This document shows, piece by piece, positions 36,701 through 48,700 of a DNA stretch of 64,000 nt (the stretch's first letter is position 1; every line of letters begins with the position of its first letter). The notes beneath the pieces are model-generated. The model saw only the letters and a list, made by a program, of their open reading frames with translations, had not been told where the DNA came from and made no database searches. The stretch comes from Nelumbo lutea (lineage: Eukaryota > Streptophyta > Magnoliopsida > Proteales > Nelumbonaceae), in the NCBI GenBank assembly GCA_022828595.1, contig JAKGHH010000002.1, positions 110,109,254 through 110,173,253 on the forward strand, written 5' to 3'. Position numbers and translations under genes: made by a program.

Positions 36701-39700
36701 ACTAAAGATGCCCTCGCAAGGAGGGTCTGGAACTGGCGCTGGTATTCTACCACTGTGTCAGTTTGTTTAAGGTTAATCAGCTCGCCTAAGGGGATGCTTG
36801 TCAGTGGGGGCCCAAATCTAAGAAGGCAGTAGGACTTGAACAAGGTCCAACTGAGCCCAGGTTCTTCCTGTTCTAATCGATAGAACCAGAGTTGTGCTTC
36901 CTCTGTTAAGTGAAAGGCGGCTAGGCTTACCTTATCCCAGTCGTCTGTCCGTTGATTTCAAAAAAACTGCTCGCACCGGTACAGCCAGCCCAAGGGATCT
37001 CCTTTGTCGTTGTACGACGGGAATTCTAACCTGCTGTACTTGGGGATGACTGTGGCCCCCTGGTTGCCGAACTGCTGTTCACCGGAAGACTCTGGCAGAT
37101 CTGGTCGGCGGCTACTAGTGGTTGTCACCCCTTCTGTGTTCCTCTCTTTGCTAGAAAGGAATAACTCCATCAGATGCTGTAGCTCCCTGACTTCGTCCTT
37201 GATTTCCCGTACTTCCGAGCTGGTCTCCATGAGCCGGTGCTCGAGTTCGTGGACCCTGGACGGCAGCTGCTCCAGATCACCCATGACGCCTTGCTCTGAT
37301 ACCAAAATGTTATGGGCCCAGGCATAGGATCTCGTCACAGGTCGGTCCACGGGGAGAAACCTCTAGTTTCCCCTTGCCCCTCCCTTTTCGTGCAGACCTT
37401 ATCGTGGCGACCTAAGGGGTGATTTGTCCAAGAGATCACCCTAACTCTCCTTTACTCTTTTCTTTGACTGAAATTCTAGATGCCTTTATTCAATAATAGT
37501 GGCTCCTTAAATAGGAGATTACAAGAGTCCTACTCTTAGGGAGACTCCTTGCTGAATAGGGAGACCTCCAACTCTATCTTGATAAGATAAGACTGATAAG
37601 ATAAGATAAGTCTCTCTTAATCCTAATCTAATAAGATAAGTCTCTCTTAATCCTAATCTAATAAGATAAGATAATCTAATATACTAACTTAATAAGATAA
37701 GATAAGAATAACAAGATAGTCTAATCTAATCTGCTGAATGGATAAGACTGTTGCTACCAAATTGGATAGGATGAGAACACCGGATCATTGTTGTTGCTGC
37801 TCCCAATACGCGTCCACATCAGACCCAATGTCGATGAGTAGATTTGTCACTATGGATGTTACCTTTTTTGAATCCACATTCTTCTTCTCGAGTGGTTCTC
37901 CTCAGGGGGAGAGTTTTGGGGAGGAGAACTCACAATCTGTTTCTCTTCCTGTTTCTATGGTGCCTCCATCAGTTCAACCAGCATCCACATCAGTTCAGCC
38001 ACCACCTGCACCATCAGTTCAGCCAGCACCTACACCTCCAGTTTCATTACCTAAGTCACTATGGGTAGCCTCAAAGCAATATCAATGCCGACAAATGATG
38101 GTTGACTCCACACATTCTCGACCCACACCACTCTCTGTCAGTCCTTCTAAAACTCCAGATTCGACAGATATAGTTCCAGGTATTCCTCTTGAGCCTGAGC
38201 CTGTTATGTTTTCTAATGATAATGTTTCTATCCCTAACATCATTGTTGCAGCTGATCCCACTGACCTTGATCTTCCCATTGCACTTTGTAAGGGGAAGAG
38301 AAAGTGTACAGCCCACTGCATTTCACACCATCTTTCCTACAATGCCTTATCACCCTCCTACCGTGCTTTTCTTTCTTCCTTGGATTCCGTGTTTATACCT
38401 AGGAATGTTACTGAGGCTCTCTCCAAACCTAAGTGGAAAACAGCCATGCAAGATGAGATGGATGCTTTGGTCAAAAACCAAACTTGGGAAATAGTTGATC
38501 TCCCCCCAGACAAGGAGATAGCCGGATGTTGATGGGTATTCACAATGAAGTATAAAGTCGATGGCAAGATAGAGAGGTACAAGGCAAGGTTGGTAGCAAA
38601 AGGGTATACTCAGATCTATGGTGTTGATTATCTGGAAACCTTTGCACCAGTAGCTAAGATGAGTTCAGTTCGTAACCTTTTATCTCTAGCAGCCACCAAT
38701 TCATGGCCCTTGTTCCAGCTTGATATCAAAAATGCTTTCCTCAATGGTGACTTACAGGATGAAGAATATATGGACATTCCAACAGGCTTTTATGAAAATG
38801 TTGGTAAATGAATGGTGTGCAGACTCAGAAAATCTCTGTATGGACTGAAACAATCACCTAGGGCTTGGTTTGACAGGTTTAGAGGGGCACTCACCCGTTT
38901 TGGATACACATAGACACAGTCTTATCACACCCTCTTTGTGAAGATGAGAGATGCTTTGGTGTCAATTCTGATTGTGTATGTGGATGATATAGTGGTGATA
39001 GGAAATGATCTGGAGGAGATTGATGATTTCAAAAAATCATTGCAGCAAGAATTTAATATCAAAGATCTTGGTGAGCTCAAATACTTCTTAGGGATTGAAG
39101 TTGCAAGATCCAAGCATGGGATCTTCATTTCACAGAGAAAATATGTACTTGACCTACTGCGAGAGACTGGGAAGCTAGGGACCAAACCAGCAAACACTCC
39201 TATTGATCCAAATCATAGAATTAATGGTGTGGATGGTGAATTGGTAAAGAATGTGCGGAGATATCAAAGAATGGTGGGCCGGCTGTTGTATTTGTGTATG
39301 ACACAACCAGATATTTCTTATGCTGTCAATGTTGTGAGTCAGTACATGCATGCACCTCGGGTTCAACACTGGGAAGTTATTGAGAGAATACTTGCATATC
39401 TGAAAAAGCACCCTGGCAGAGGCATTCTTTTATCAAATCATGAGAAGCTGAAGCTAGAATCCTATACAGATGCAGACTTGGCAGGATGCTTAGATGACAG
39501 GAGGTCTACATTAGGAGTGTGTACCTTTATAGGTGGAAAACTGATCTCTTGGAAGAGTAAGAAGCAAGCGGTTGTGGCAAGGTCAAGTGCAAAGGCTGAG
39601 TACAGATCCATGGCTCATGGTGTCTCAGAACTTCTTTGGGTTAGATTTCTTTTGAGTGAGATTGGGGTAAAAGCAGAGGAACCTATGATGTTATACTGTG

Positions 39701-42700
39701 ACAATCAGGCTGCAATCAATATTGCCCACAATCCAATTCAGCATGATAGGACAAAACACATTGAAGTTGATAGACACTTTATAAGAGAAAGGGTAACAAC
39801 CGGAGAATTTTGTTTGCCTTATGTCTCTTCAGAGTTGCAGCTACTGATGTTCTCACTAAAGGGGTGGCAAGGAACAAGCTTGAACATGATCTACGCAAGT
39901 TGGGAATGTGTGACATTTACTCCCAACTTGAGGGGGAGTGTTGAAGATTAATTAGTTTTATGATGTTTTTCTGAGTAGATGTTTTATGTTAGTTGTTAGA
40001 TAGGAGGTGGGGACCACAGTAGTTATGTGAGTCCAAATTTTATTATGTTTTTTGAGTGTTATATATGTTGTCTTATGTTTTGCTGCCCTATAAGGGCATA
40101 GTTGTCTTTGTATTGTTCTATTATTTTAGTATAAATAATAAGTGAAGGGGGCGGCCAAATTATTGCTCTCTTTTCTTTCAACTTCTCTTCTTCTCTTCTT
40201 CTCTTCTTCTCTTCTTCTCCTTCTCTCTTCCTTCTCTCTTCAAGAAACTACTTTCTTTCATATTTTTTAATTCAGCAGATTTCTACTAAAGTAAATAAAA
40301 AAGGAGAAAGAGGATCCCCTTGCCTCAAACCTCTAGTTGCTGGGAAAAAAAAGTCTCTAACCACTCCATTAACTAGGACTGAGTAATGACATGTTTTCAA
40401 ACAGCCTTCAATCCATCCACACCATTCCTCTTCAAACCCAAAAATTTTCGAAGTGTCCAAGAGGAAGGACCAATCCTTTCCTTCTATGTGTCATTCTCTT
40501 CATTATTCTCTCTTCTTCATTTTGTCTGCAACATTAAAGCTTTTCAATACTAGTATAAAGTCCAGTTATTTCCTTGCTTTTCTAGAAAGCCCTACATCAC
40601 AAGGCTTCTTTATTATGAAAAGAATTTGGATTTTCAATGAACAGAAGGTTGAGAAGGTTAGGTGATGAGCAAGGACTAAAAGAAGACATATTTATTACTG
40701 TTGTGAGGATTATTTAATTGTTATTTTATAGTTGTTGTTAGTGGGTTGTCAGCTTAAGATGCTGTCATTTAGTTATTTTCTTTCTTTCTTATTAGTTTGT
40801 TTCTAGGGAGTGCCGCCAGGGGCATACTTGCAATCTCCATTCTTTTTATATTAAGTTAATATAAATAATGAACTAGCGGCAACCAGAAGATGTTTTTTTC
40901 TTTTTCTCTCAATCATATCTTCCTCTTCTTCTCTCTCTCTCTTGTCTCTCTCTCTCCATGAATGATTACATGGTACCAGAGCCAGGTTCTGGGCTATAAA
41001 AGAATTTCGGTCTCTCCTATTTGAACCTACTTCGTCCTCTTTTTCCTTCTTTGATTTCTTGGACGTGGAAGACAGAGAAACCCTAGCATACTACTTGCGG
41101 CTCTTCCTTTGGGTTCTTCCTTGGTCGTAATATCAAGGAAACCCTAGTCGAAGAAGGGCGATGCAGAAAGAGACTCCTTTTCTTCTCTGTTCGATGCTAT
41201 GAAGTCAGTTTCTGGTTGGCACCCTCGTACAGGTGCTGGACAGGGTATGTGTTCTTGTTTTTTTGTTTTATGGCCAATGGTGTGAAGGCCTTATCCCTTG
41301 GTTCTATACAATCGTTTGGATTCTGGATTGTTAGACTGTATGAGCTATAGTCTGACTGATAGTATACTATTCTAACGTCTGCCTTGGTTGGGCCTTATCT
41401 CTTGGACTGATTACTGGGTTGTTTTAATGACTGAACCATCACTGAGTTGATTTCATCAGTTTTTTGTTTTCTCTTCCACACCCCAGAAGTAAATTTCTTG
41501 AGGGTTGGTGTTCTGTTTGTGGTTGTTGTGTAGTTGTGTGGGATTTGGTCTGATTTCAACAGTACTCTATGGCAACCTATGATTCAACTTCATCCGGGAT
41601 TACACCGACCCGCAGCACAGCTGGTATGGGAGGTGAAAACATGATGTTTCCCATGCCCATTACCCCTTTAAATGGTCTAAACTACCTGGAGTGGGTTAAA
41701 GGTGTAAAACTTTATGTAACGGCGAGGGGAAAAGCTGGTTACATAAATGGAATGGTGAAAGAACCCAAGAGTGAGACAGCTGAACAAGATAGGTGGGACC
41801 AAGAAAACAGTATGGTGATGTCTTGGCTCCTTGCAGCCATGGAACTTGATGTGAAGAACTTTATGTGGGCAGACACCGCTAGTGAGATCTGGGAACAGGC
41901 CCAAACTACCTATTCTAAGCAAAGGCATTATGCCAAAGTTTACCAATTGCAAGCTGAATCCTCAACCTGTAAACAGGGAAATCGTACTTTGTCTTTCTAT
42001 TATTCAGCCCTTACTCCTACATGGAAAGAATTGGGTCATTATCAGGCTATAGAGTGGAAACATGATGACGATGCTAAGGCCTATAGGAAGTTGGTTTCTC
42101 AGCAGCATGTGTTTGCCTTCTTGTTGGGAGTGAACCTGATGTGGACGCGTTTATTGGGAAGAAGTATAGCCGCCGGCAGTAGCAGTAATTGGGTGTTCTC
42201 AGTTCTCATCTTATCTAATTCCAGCTAGATACAGTTCTACCTTATCTATTCAGCATTCTTATCTTATCTGTTTTCAGTAGTAGGATTAGTAGGAAGTCCT
42301 ATCTATTCAGTGTTCTAATCTTATCTGTTCAATAGTATAGATTAGTAGGGAGTCTTCCTAAAAGCAAGACTCTTATCTCTTGTAATCTCCTATTTAAGGA
42401 GCTGATAATATTCAATAAAGGCATCGAAATTCTCAATCAAGACAGAGTAGAGGAGAGCCGGTGATCTCTTGAACAAATCACCACTAAGGCGCCAAGATAG
42501 GTTCCTCAAGAAAAGGGAGGAACAAGGGAAAACATGAGGTTTTCCTGTGGGCCGACCCGTGACGAGATCCTATTCTCGGGCCTGTAACAAATTGGTATCA
42601 GAGCAAGGCGTCATGGGTGACCTTAACAGTTGACGACTAAGGTTCATGAACTGGAGCACAAGCTCATGGAAAACAGCACGAAGGTGCGCGAGATCAAGGA

Positions 42701-45700
42701 CGACGTCCAAGAATTAAGGCGCTTGATGGAGTTGTACTTTTCCAGCAAGGAAAGGAACCCGGAAGGGGCTGCAACCACAATCGGCCGCCGACCAGACATG
42801 GCAGAATCGTCCGACGAGCAGCAGGTCGTTGCCCTAGCGCAGGTTAGCAACACCCAAAATGTCCCGATTAAGCAGGAATCCGGTGTCGTTGAGGATTCCA
42901 TCGACGAGAGTTCAAAGAAGAATAAGAGCAACTACTCCAAGGTCGTCATCGTTGGCCTCAACGGCGACCCTCACAAAAGCGACGGCGATGACTGTGCCTC
43001 CACCGCTCCTCCTGATTCCACCAGGAGCATTAAGGAAGAAAATTGTGAAAGTACCTCAGTATGTAAAGACGATGTGGTTGATGCCACTGAAGGGGAAGCT
43101 AAATGGTTAAATAAACTGGGGAAGTGTCATTCAAGAATTAACAAGGGCAAATGTTCTCTCAAACGTGGGCCTAATAGGGATGCTGATCAACACTGTCAAG
43201 GGGCTCCAGCATCTCGTGAGGAAAAAGTCAGCAGCCTTAAAACTGGTTTGGTTCATGTTGCAAGGAAGATGCCTAAAAATGCCCATGCACATTTTATACT
43301 TGGCCTAATGTATCAGAGGTTGGGTCAACCACAGAAGGCAGTACCAGCATATGAAAAGGCAGCAGAAATATTACTTCAGAGTGAGGAAGAGATTGACAAG
43401 CCTGAGTACTTTCTTTGGTTCAAATTCATCATGCACAGTGCCTCCTGCTAGGAAGTACAATTGATCATTGTGCCGATAAAGAACTCACGCATGAAGAACT
43501 TGGAGAAATTATTTCTAAGTTGAAGAAGTCAGTGCAGTCAGATATTAGACAAGCATCTGTCTGGAATACACTTGGTTTATTACTTATTAGAACCGGCCAT
43601 CTACAAAGTGCTATATCGGTTTTATCCTCTTTGTTGTCTATTGCTCCTGACCACTTGGACTCCCTTGCAAATCTTGGGATTGCTTATCTTCAAAGTGGTG
43701 GCTTGGAGCTGTCAATGAAATGTTCTCAAGATTTGATTCTAAAAGATCAAAACCATCCTGCGGCCCTAATCAATTACGCATCTCTTCTTTTGTGTAAATA
43801 TGGTTCGGTTGTCGCAGGTGCTGGGGCAAGTGCTGATGAAGGAGCTTGTATGCCTCATGTTGCGGCTGTAAATGTTGCAAAAGAGTGTTTGTTAGCTGCA
43901 GTCAGATCAGATCCTAGGGCTGCACACATCTGGGTGAATCTTGTTAATGCATACTATTTGGCTGGTGATCATAAAAGTACTGGAAAAGCCTGGAGAAGGC
44001 AACAAAACTGGAGCCTAATTGCATGTCATCTCGATATGCTGTTGCGCTTCATCGTATCAAGGATGCAGAAAGGTCTCAAGATCCCACTGAACAACTTTCA
44101 TGGGTTGCGAATGAAATGGCTTCAATACTCAGAGAAGGGGACTCTACAACAATTGAGCTTCGGATAGCATGGGCAGGACTTGCCATGGTTCACAAGGCTC
44201 AGCATGAAACTGCAGCAACGTTTGAAACTGAACATAATGATTTGACGAAAGTGGAAGAGCGAGCTCCATACACACTAAAGCAGGCAATAGAAGAGGATCC
44301 AGATGATGCAGTTCAGTGGCACCAGCTTGGCCTTCACAATCTTTGTACTCTACGGTTCAAGACATCTCAGAAGTACCTTAAGGCTGCAATTGCCCGCGGC
44401 AAAGAATGCAACTACGCATGGTCAAATCTTGATATCTCACTGCAGCTATCTGAGGATGAACCCTCTTCATTGGGACCCGATCCAGGAGAGCAAAATCATT
44501 CCACCTATCCGGGATTCCTTTGACTGAGTTTCAAGACACATATCCTGATTTCAAGCTTGAGGACAAGCTCTTACTCCAGGACGGGAGTAATCATGTGGAC
44601 GCGTTTATTGGGAAGAAGTATAGCCGCCAGCAGCTGTCAATGGGTTAGCTAAACAATGGGGTAAATAGGGATTCTGTTTTCTGGGCTCAATTGTAACTAA
44701 AAGCTCTTCTTTTGGATGGCTTTTGGCCTCCTTCAGGAGTTAAGAAAGTTTAGCTCCCCTCCCTTGTATCTTATTCTTTTTTATTAATGGAAAGTTCTGT
44801 TACTGATCAAAGAAAAAGGCTGGGGGTTTGGTACACAGGACCTATATACAGTTAAAGGGCCCACATAACTTGCCACCTGTCCTGTGTTTGGAGCATTAGA
44901 ACCCACCATCAAATGGGTCTTACCAACAAGATCAGCTGGATCAGAAATCATCTTGTACAGAATCATCTAACTGCTATACAATATTTAAATGGAAAGTGGA
45001 GAAAAGTTTTTCTTAAAGTTAACAAGTAGTTCTATAAAAATGTGCACATCAGACGGTTACAGTTGTTTGATTACAGTGCACAACCATAGTTTTAGCAGGG
45101 AGACACTCAATGGTTGGACCTAGTTCTTGAAAAAGGAACAAGTTGCAAGTTAATGGGGCCCTAGAGCTGTATCCCCAAACCCAAGATGCTCCATTTAGGA
45201 ACCAGTCTTTGGGGGGCCATTACTTAGTGTAATGGTAAAATCTTGGGCTCACAAGCATGACAAAATGGGTTCAATTACCCCATGGCTGGGACCAACATTG
45301 GGTAACATTTTACAGTTGGACCAAGTAATGGCCCCTATAATAGCAATAAAAGCATGCACTTAAAAACAGATACATTGGATTCCTTCATTTTTCTTTTGGT
45401 TTATCAACAACAAAAAGCATCACTTATTTGAATTAATTGGAAACTGACTCGATTTGTTGGATGAGTAGGTTGTTCCCAAAGTAGAAAGAGTAGTAGATGA
45501 AGTCCTGTTGGTAGTAAAGCATTTTCTAAAAATAGACACCACTAAGAATAAGAATAACCTGGAAAGGAGCCCTTTTTCATGATAAAGAGAAATCAAAATC
45601 ACCTGTTTACATACCTGGTGAGATTCAAAAACTCCAGCTCTTGATAATTATCGGCAATTAGGTTCAAGCTTTTGTCTGTGATATTCTGTGCATGACATCG

Positions 45701-48700
45701 AATATAATGTTATCAGCAAAAGATCTTTGCAAGATAACAAATCTTAAAATTAAATAGTTGGAGATGAATTCAGAACATGATTATACATGCATAAGAAAAA
45801 AGAAGACAAAATATATCTTGTGATGAAAGTACCATGTATTATCCATTGTACAGGGATATTTCAGATTCCAGACTAAATAGAACCATTCTAGAGACAATAT
45901 AATACTTTGCTTTTTCAAAAAATAAGAAAAGAACCATTCTAGATACCCCAACAGCATTTGTTTACTTTACTTTTTAAGTTTCACACATTCAAGTCTGTTC
46001 TTTATAAATCATATTAATTTTCCTTTTGGACAAAATAGATAAAATACAATCAAAGAGCACAATTACACTTAAATAGCTTTTTTTTTTTTTTTAAAGCATA
46101 GTTTCCATTAAAGAAACAATAAAAAACTGTCTTATTACAGCACTGCTTTCTAAATTGCAACCAGACAACCAATCAAAAAAATGGCAATCAAACATGATAG
46201 AGAATTTCCTAATTTTTGTTAATTGATCACAACATTGGCAATCACTAAAGTTTCTGAACCCTGCACTACCATTAGTCAACTGTTCTATCACTCCCACTGG
46301 TTCTAACAACCCAAGCTACTTCAGGATATTTATGTGCAAAAATTTATTTACCCCAAAAAGATGGGAAACTATTCTAGTTATGTTTATTTCTCACCAAGTA
46401 CTATGACTAGAAGGATAGATCATAATAATGACCACAATCCTTAAGCCAAATTGAAATGGATGGTTAAGGACCAATTAGCAGGGCAGGGAATTATTTCAAC
46501 ACGTGGTTAACAAAGATACAGTTTTAATGCTGCAGCAAGATGCAAAATCTAATTCAAATGAAGAGACAGACAGACAGGCAGAGAGAGAGAGAGGGAGTAC
46601 ATAAACATACACAAACATATAATCATTATCAAACACAATTTTATTAATTAAAGATGTAGAAATGATAAATACAAGAGCTAGACATAATTTATCTAGCTGC
46701 AACCCCCATCCCATGATCTACCACACACCCATATAAGATTTCACAATTTTCTGCCCCAAGGCAGAAACCCAGTTTAGATCTTCTTCATCGACTCCTTACC
46801 AAAGAACCTGCTGCAGAGTTGGCTGATCTTGGAACCCATCTGAATAAGATATTTGCACTGGATACCAAGGATCTAGCCTCTCTTATTGCATGCACATGCG
46901 TCCAAAGACTAGTTTCAATGCTCTCCATCCATCTCCAATTATAACTTGTGGATATGGCTTTAAATAGAACAGATTGACGAAACAGGATTCATGTAGCCAA
47001 CTCCATATGGTTGGTATAACAATTCCATATTGAATCTCCTTCAATAACTAATCTTCCATAACCCAACGATTTGACTAACTTCAACTTGTAAAAGGATAAC
47101 AATTCTGCACAGGTTTAAGTCCCCTCTTCACTTTATCTCCCCTGGCTTCTTCCATTTCTGTAAAAGCTCATCAAGGTGCCGCACAAACCTCCTTCCTCTA
47201 AAGCATGTTGTACCTCTTAGTTTATCTTTAGACTCAACAAAGGCTCCATTTATATCCTTAGGTTGATTGCTATGTGTTCTAATAACAGCTAAAATTTAAG
47301 TTCAATCAATTCGTTTCTAGGGAGCCAGGCATCCATTATTAGGTCTAACATCAGGACCACAAATACACTCAAGGTCTAATAGCAAGACCCTGCCATTAGG
47401 AAGGTAGAAAAAAGTAGCTTAAACAACAAAAAAAAAGGTAAATATGAAATGATACCAGTCTACTACTAATGTCCCAAGGACAACTGAGATATTGACTGAG
47501 ACCTTAACAAAATGGAGAGAAAGAAGGAGGAGGGTGAAAATCTTATCTCTCATTTGAAACTATATCTTAGAAAAGAAATCAATTTAATCAGATTTTTCCA
47601 CATAAGGCACCAATAAGATAGATATAATCTATGGTTTAAAATGTTATTATACAATTTCTTCTGGAAATGGTGAAACATGTGATTAAGAGAGCAACATGCT
47701 CTAGACAAAACAAAAAAAAAGCTTCATATCAATAATGCATACAGACATTTACAATACCCAATTTTAATGTGGATGTGACAAAATGACAACAATGATATTT
47801 TCAAATCCAAGTGTGAAAGAGCATTAAAGATGCAGATATAAGCATATACAATGTAGAAATCAAGTACCTTACAACCACTCAAGTTTAAATCAACTATATA
47901 TTTGCAGTGATCCACCATATGCTTTATGCCTAAATCTGACACCCTGAGAAAAACAATATCTCACAGCTCATTAGTAGCAATAAATAACCTCAATCCAACA
48001 ACTACATTGACAAACAGGTGAGCATCAAGTACCTCACATTCCAATAGATGGATAACACCTTGAGTTTAAGGCAAGCACTAGTTACAGCTTCAAATCCCTT
48101 ATTAGAGATCTTCTGGCAGCCATTAAGATTTAGAGACTCCAAATCTTGAAGTGCCTCCATGCACTGTCAAGCCCACAACTATCACTATAATAGCAATTTT
48201 TTTATGGTAAAGATAACGAATTGTATCAATAATTATAACAAAAGTCAATGCCCATTTGCAAAAAAGTTACATCAATGAAAGCAAACTGTCAAAGGCACCA
48301 TCTAGGCGACTAAGAACCTATGGAGGGTTGCCTTCACTAAATGCCTAGTTCTTTTTGTACAAGGCGCTTATAATATTTTTTCTTTTTTTTTTTTGTGAGT
48401 ATATAATATTAGAAAAGATGTTGTTGCACTTATAATATTTTCATAATTTTTTTATCAGTCATAATATTTTCATAATTCATATACTAGTTTCTTTTTGTGA
48501 GGGCACAAGTCAGTGGACAGTGTCCTGAACTCTTTAACACTTGAAAACCTCAACTGCTAAGCAAGGAAGATTTTATCCGTTAAACACTCAAGGCGCATAA
48601 GAGTAACTGAGGTATGTCTTCTTCTTCTTCTGACCCTTTCTTTTCTTCTTTCTCTAGGAAAAAAACAAAGGTGCCACCCTTTCATCTCTTCTTTATTTTA

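Larger units (their letters stand above)
35668..37821 (-). mobile_element. TR-GAG1, gag-only gypsy-type LTR element
   Basis: 2154 bp. LTRs are 37308-37821 (5') and 35668-36131 (3'), with ends TGATGTGG...ATAACA on the minus strand. The perfect target duplication GACCC is at 35663-35667 and 37822-37826 in copia D. The PBS TGGTATCAGAGC lies just inside the 5' LTR; the polypurine tract AAGAGGGGAGTAA precedes the 3' LTR. The internal region is only 1.18 kb: one gag ORF, then 60 bp resembling the very end of a gypsy pol ([15 protein letters not shown] frame). It fits the known TR-GAG class of non-autonomous plant elements. Confidence 0.93.
32531..40287 (+). mobile_element. Copia element D, nested in LINE L4
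   Basis: LTRs are 32531-32863 and 39939-40287; the target duplication is AAGGT / AAAGT (32526-32530, 40288-40292). The PBS TGGTATCAGAGC starts at 32864; the polypurine tract AGGGGGAG ends at 39938. Copia domain order. TR-GAG1 splits it at 35668-37821 with duplication GACCC. LTRs begin TGTTGAAGATT and end TTTCTACT. Confidence 0.93.
26552..40471 (-). mobile_element. LINE L4, hosting several later insertions
   Basis: The target duplication TTTCCTTCTATGTGTC is at 26536-26551 and 40477-40492, extendable to 21 bp with one mismatch. The element is minus strand: the 3' end begins as poly-T at 26552 and the 5' truncation is at 40471. It resumes after the L2/L3 insertions at about 29637, after the hAT MITE at 32226 and after copia D at 40288. 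It encodes the C-terminal half of RT, the post-RT region, zf-RVT and part of RNase H. Orientation equals that of the host gene. Confidence 0.88.
40699..42136 (+). mobile_element. Copia element F, 5' part only
   Basis: 5' LTR 40699-40970, PBS TGGTACCAGAGCC at 40971, then a leader and gag from 41569. TR-GAG2 breaks it at 42137, and nothing beyond gag is found on the far side. The 3' half has been lost together with most of the TR-GAG2 3' LTR. Here the LTR ends in the normal CA. Confidence 0.85.
42137..44634 (+). mobile_element. TR-GAG2, gag-only element carrying a captured TPR gene
   Basis: 5' LTR 42137-42589 (TGATGTGGACGCG...CCTGTAACA). PBS TGGTATCAGAGC at 42593. Then gag N-terminus (42613-42824), an intronless TPR gene copy (about 42825-44455), gag C-terminal tail (to 44523), pol-end remnant, polypurine tract GGACGGGAGTAA, and a 44-bp remnant of the 3' LTR (44591-44634). 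LTR ends, PBS, gag tail and pol-end frame ([17 protein letters not shown]) match TR-GAG1, so both are one family in opposite orientation. No target duplication can be shown because the right end is lost. Confidence 0.92.
22090..45614 (-). other. Giant intron 6 of the F-box gene (23.5 kb)
   Basis: Donor GTATGT at 45614 and acceptor TTCTTAG at 22090. It contains copia E, the LINE L4 nest, copia F and TR-GAG2. Bases 22090-23235 and 44816-45614 are AT-rich intron sequence; in the first I see nothing recognisable, in the second a tRNA-like fold-back element. Confidence 0.9.

Noticed and set aside
36958..37350. Upstream start of the TR-GAG1 gag frame inside the LTR
   Set aside because: The extra codons overlap LTR and PBS; the ATG at 37284 just after the PBS matches the arrangement in TR-GAG2.
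42613..44523. Treating the TPR reading frames as a normal host gene
   Set aside because: It has no introns, sits exactly between gag-derived ends and inside LTR/PBS/PPT structure, lacks the C-terminal TPRs, and has three frame-breaking single-base losses.
45213..45335. A functional tRNA gene
   Set aside because: A- and B-box-like sequences exist, but spacing and arms do not form a full cloverleaf and no anticodon arm is clear.
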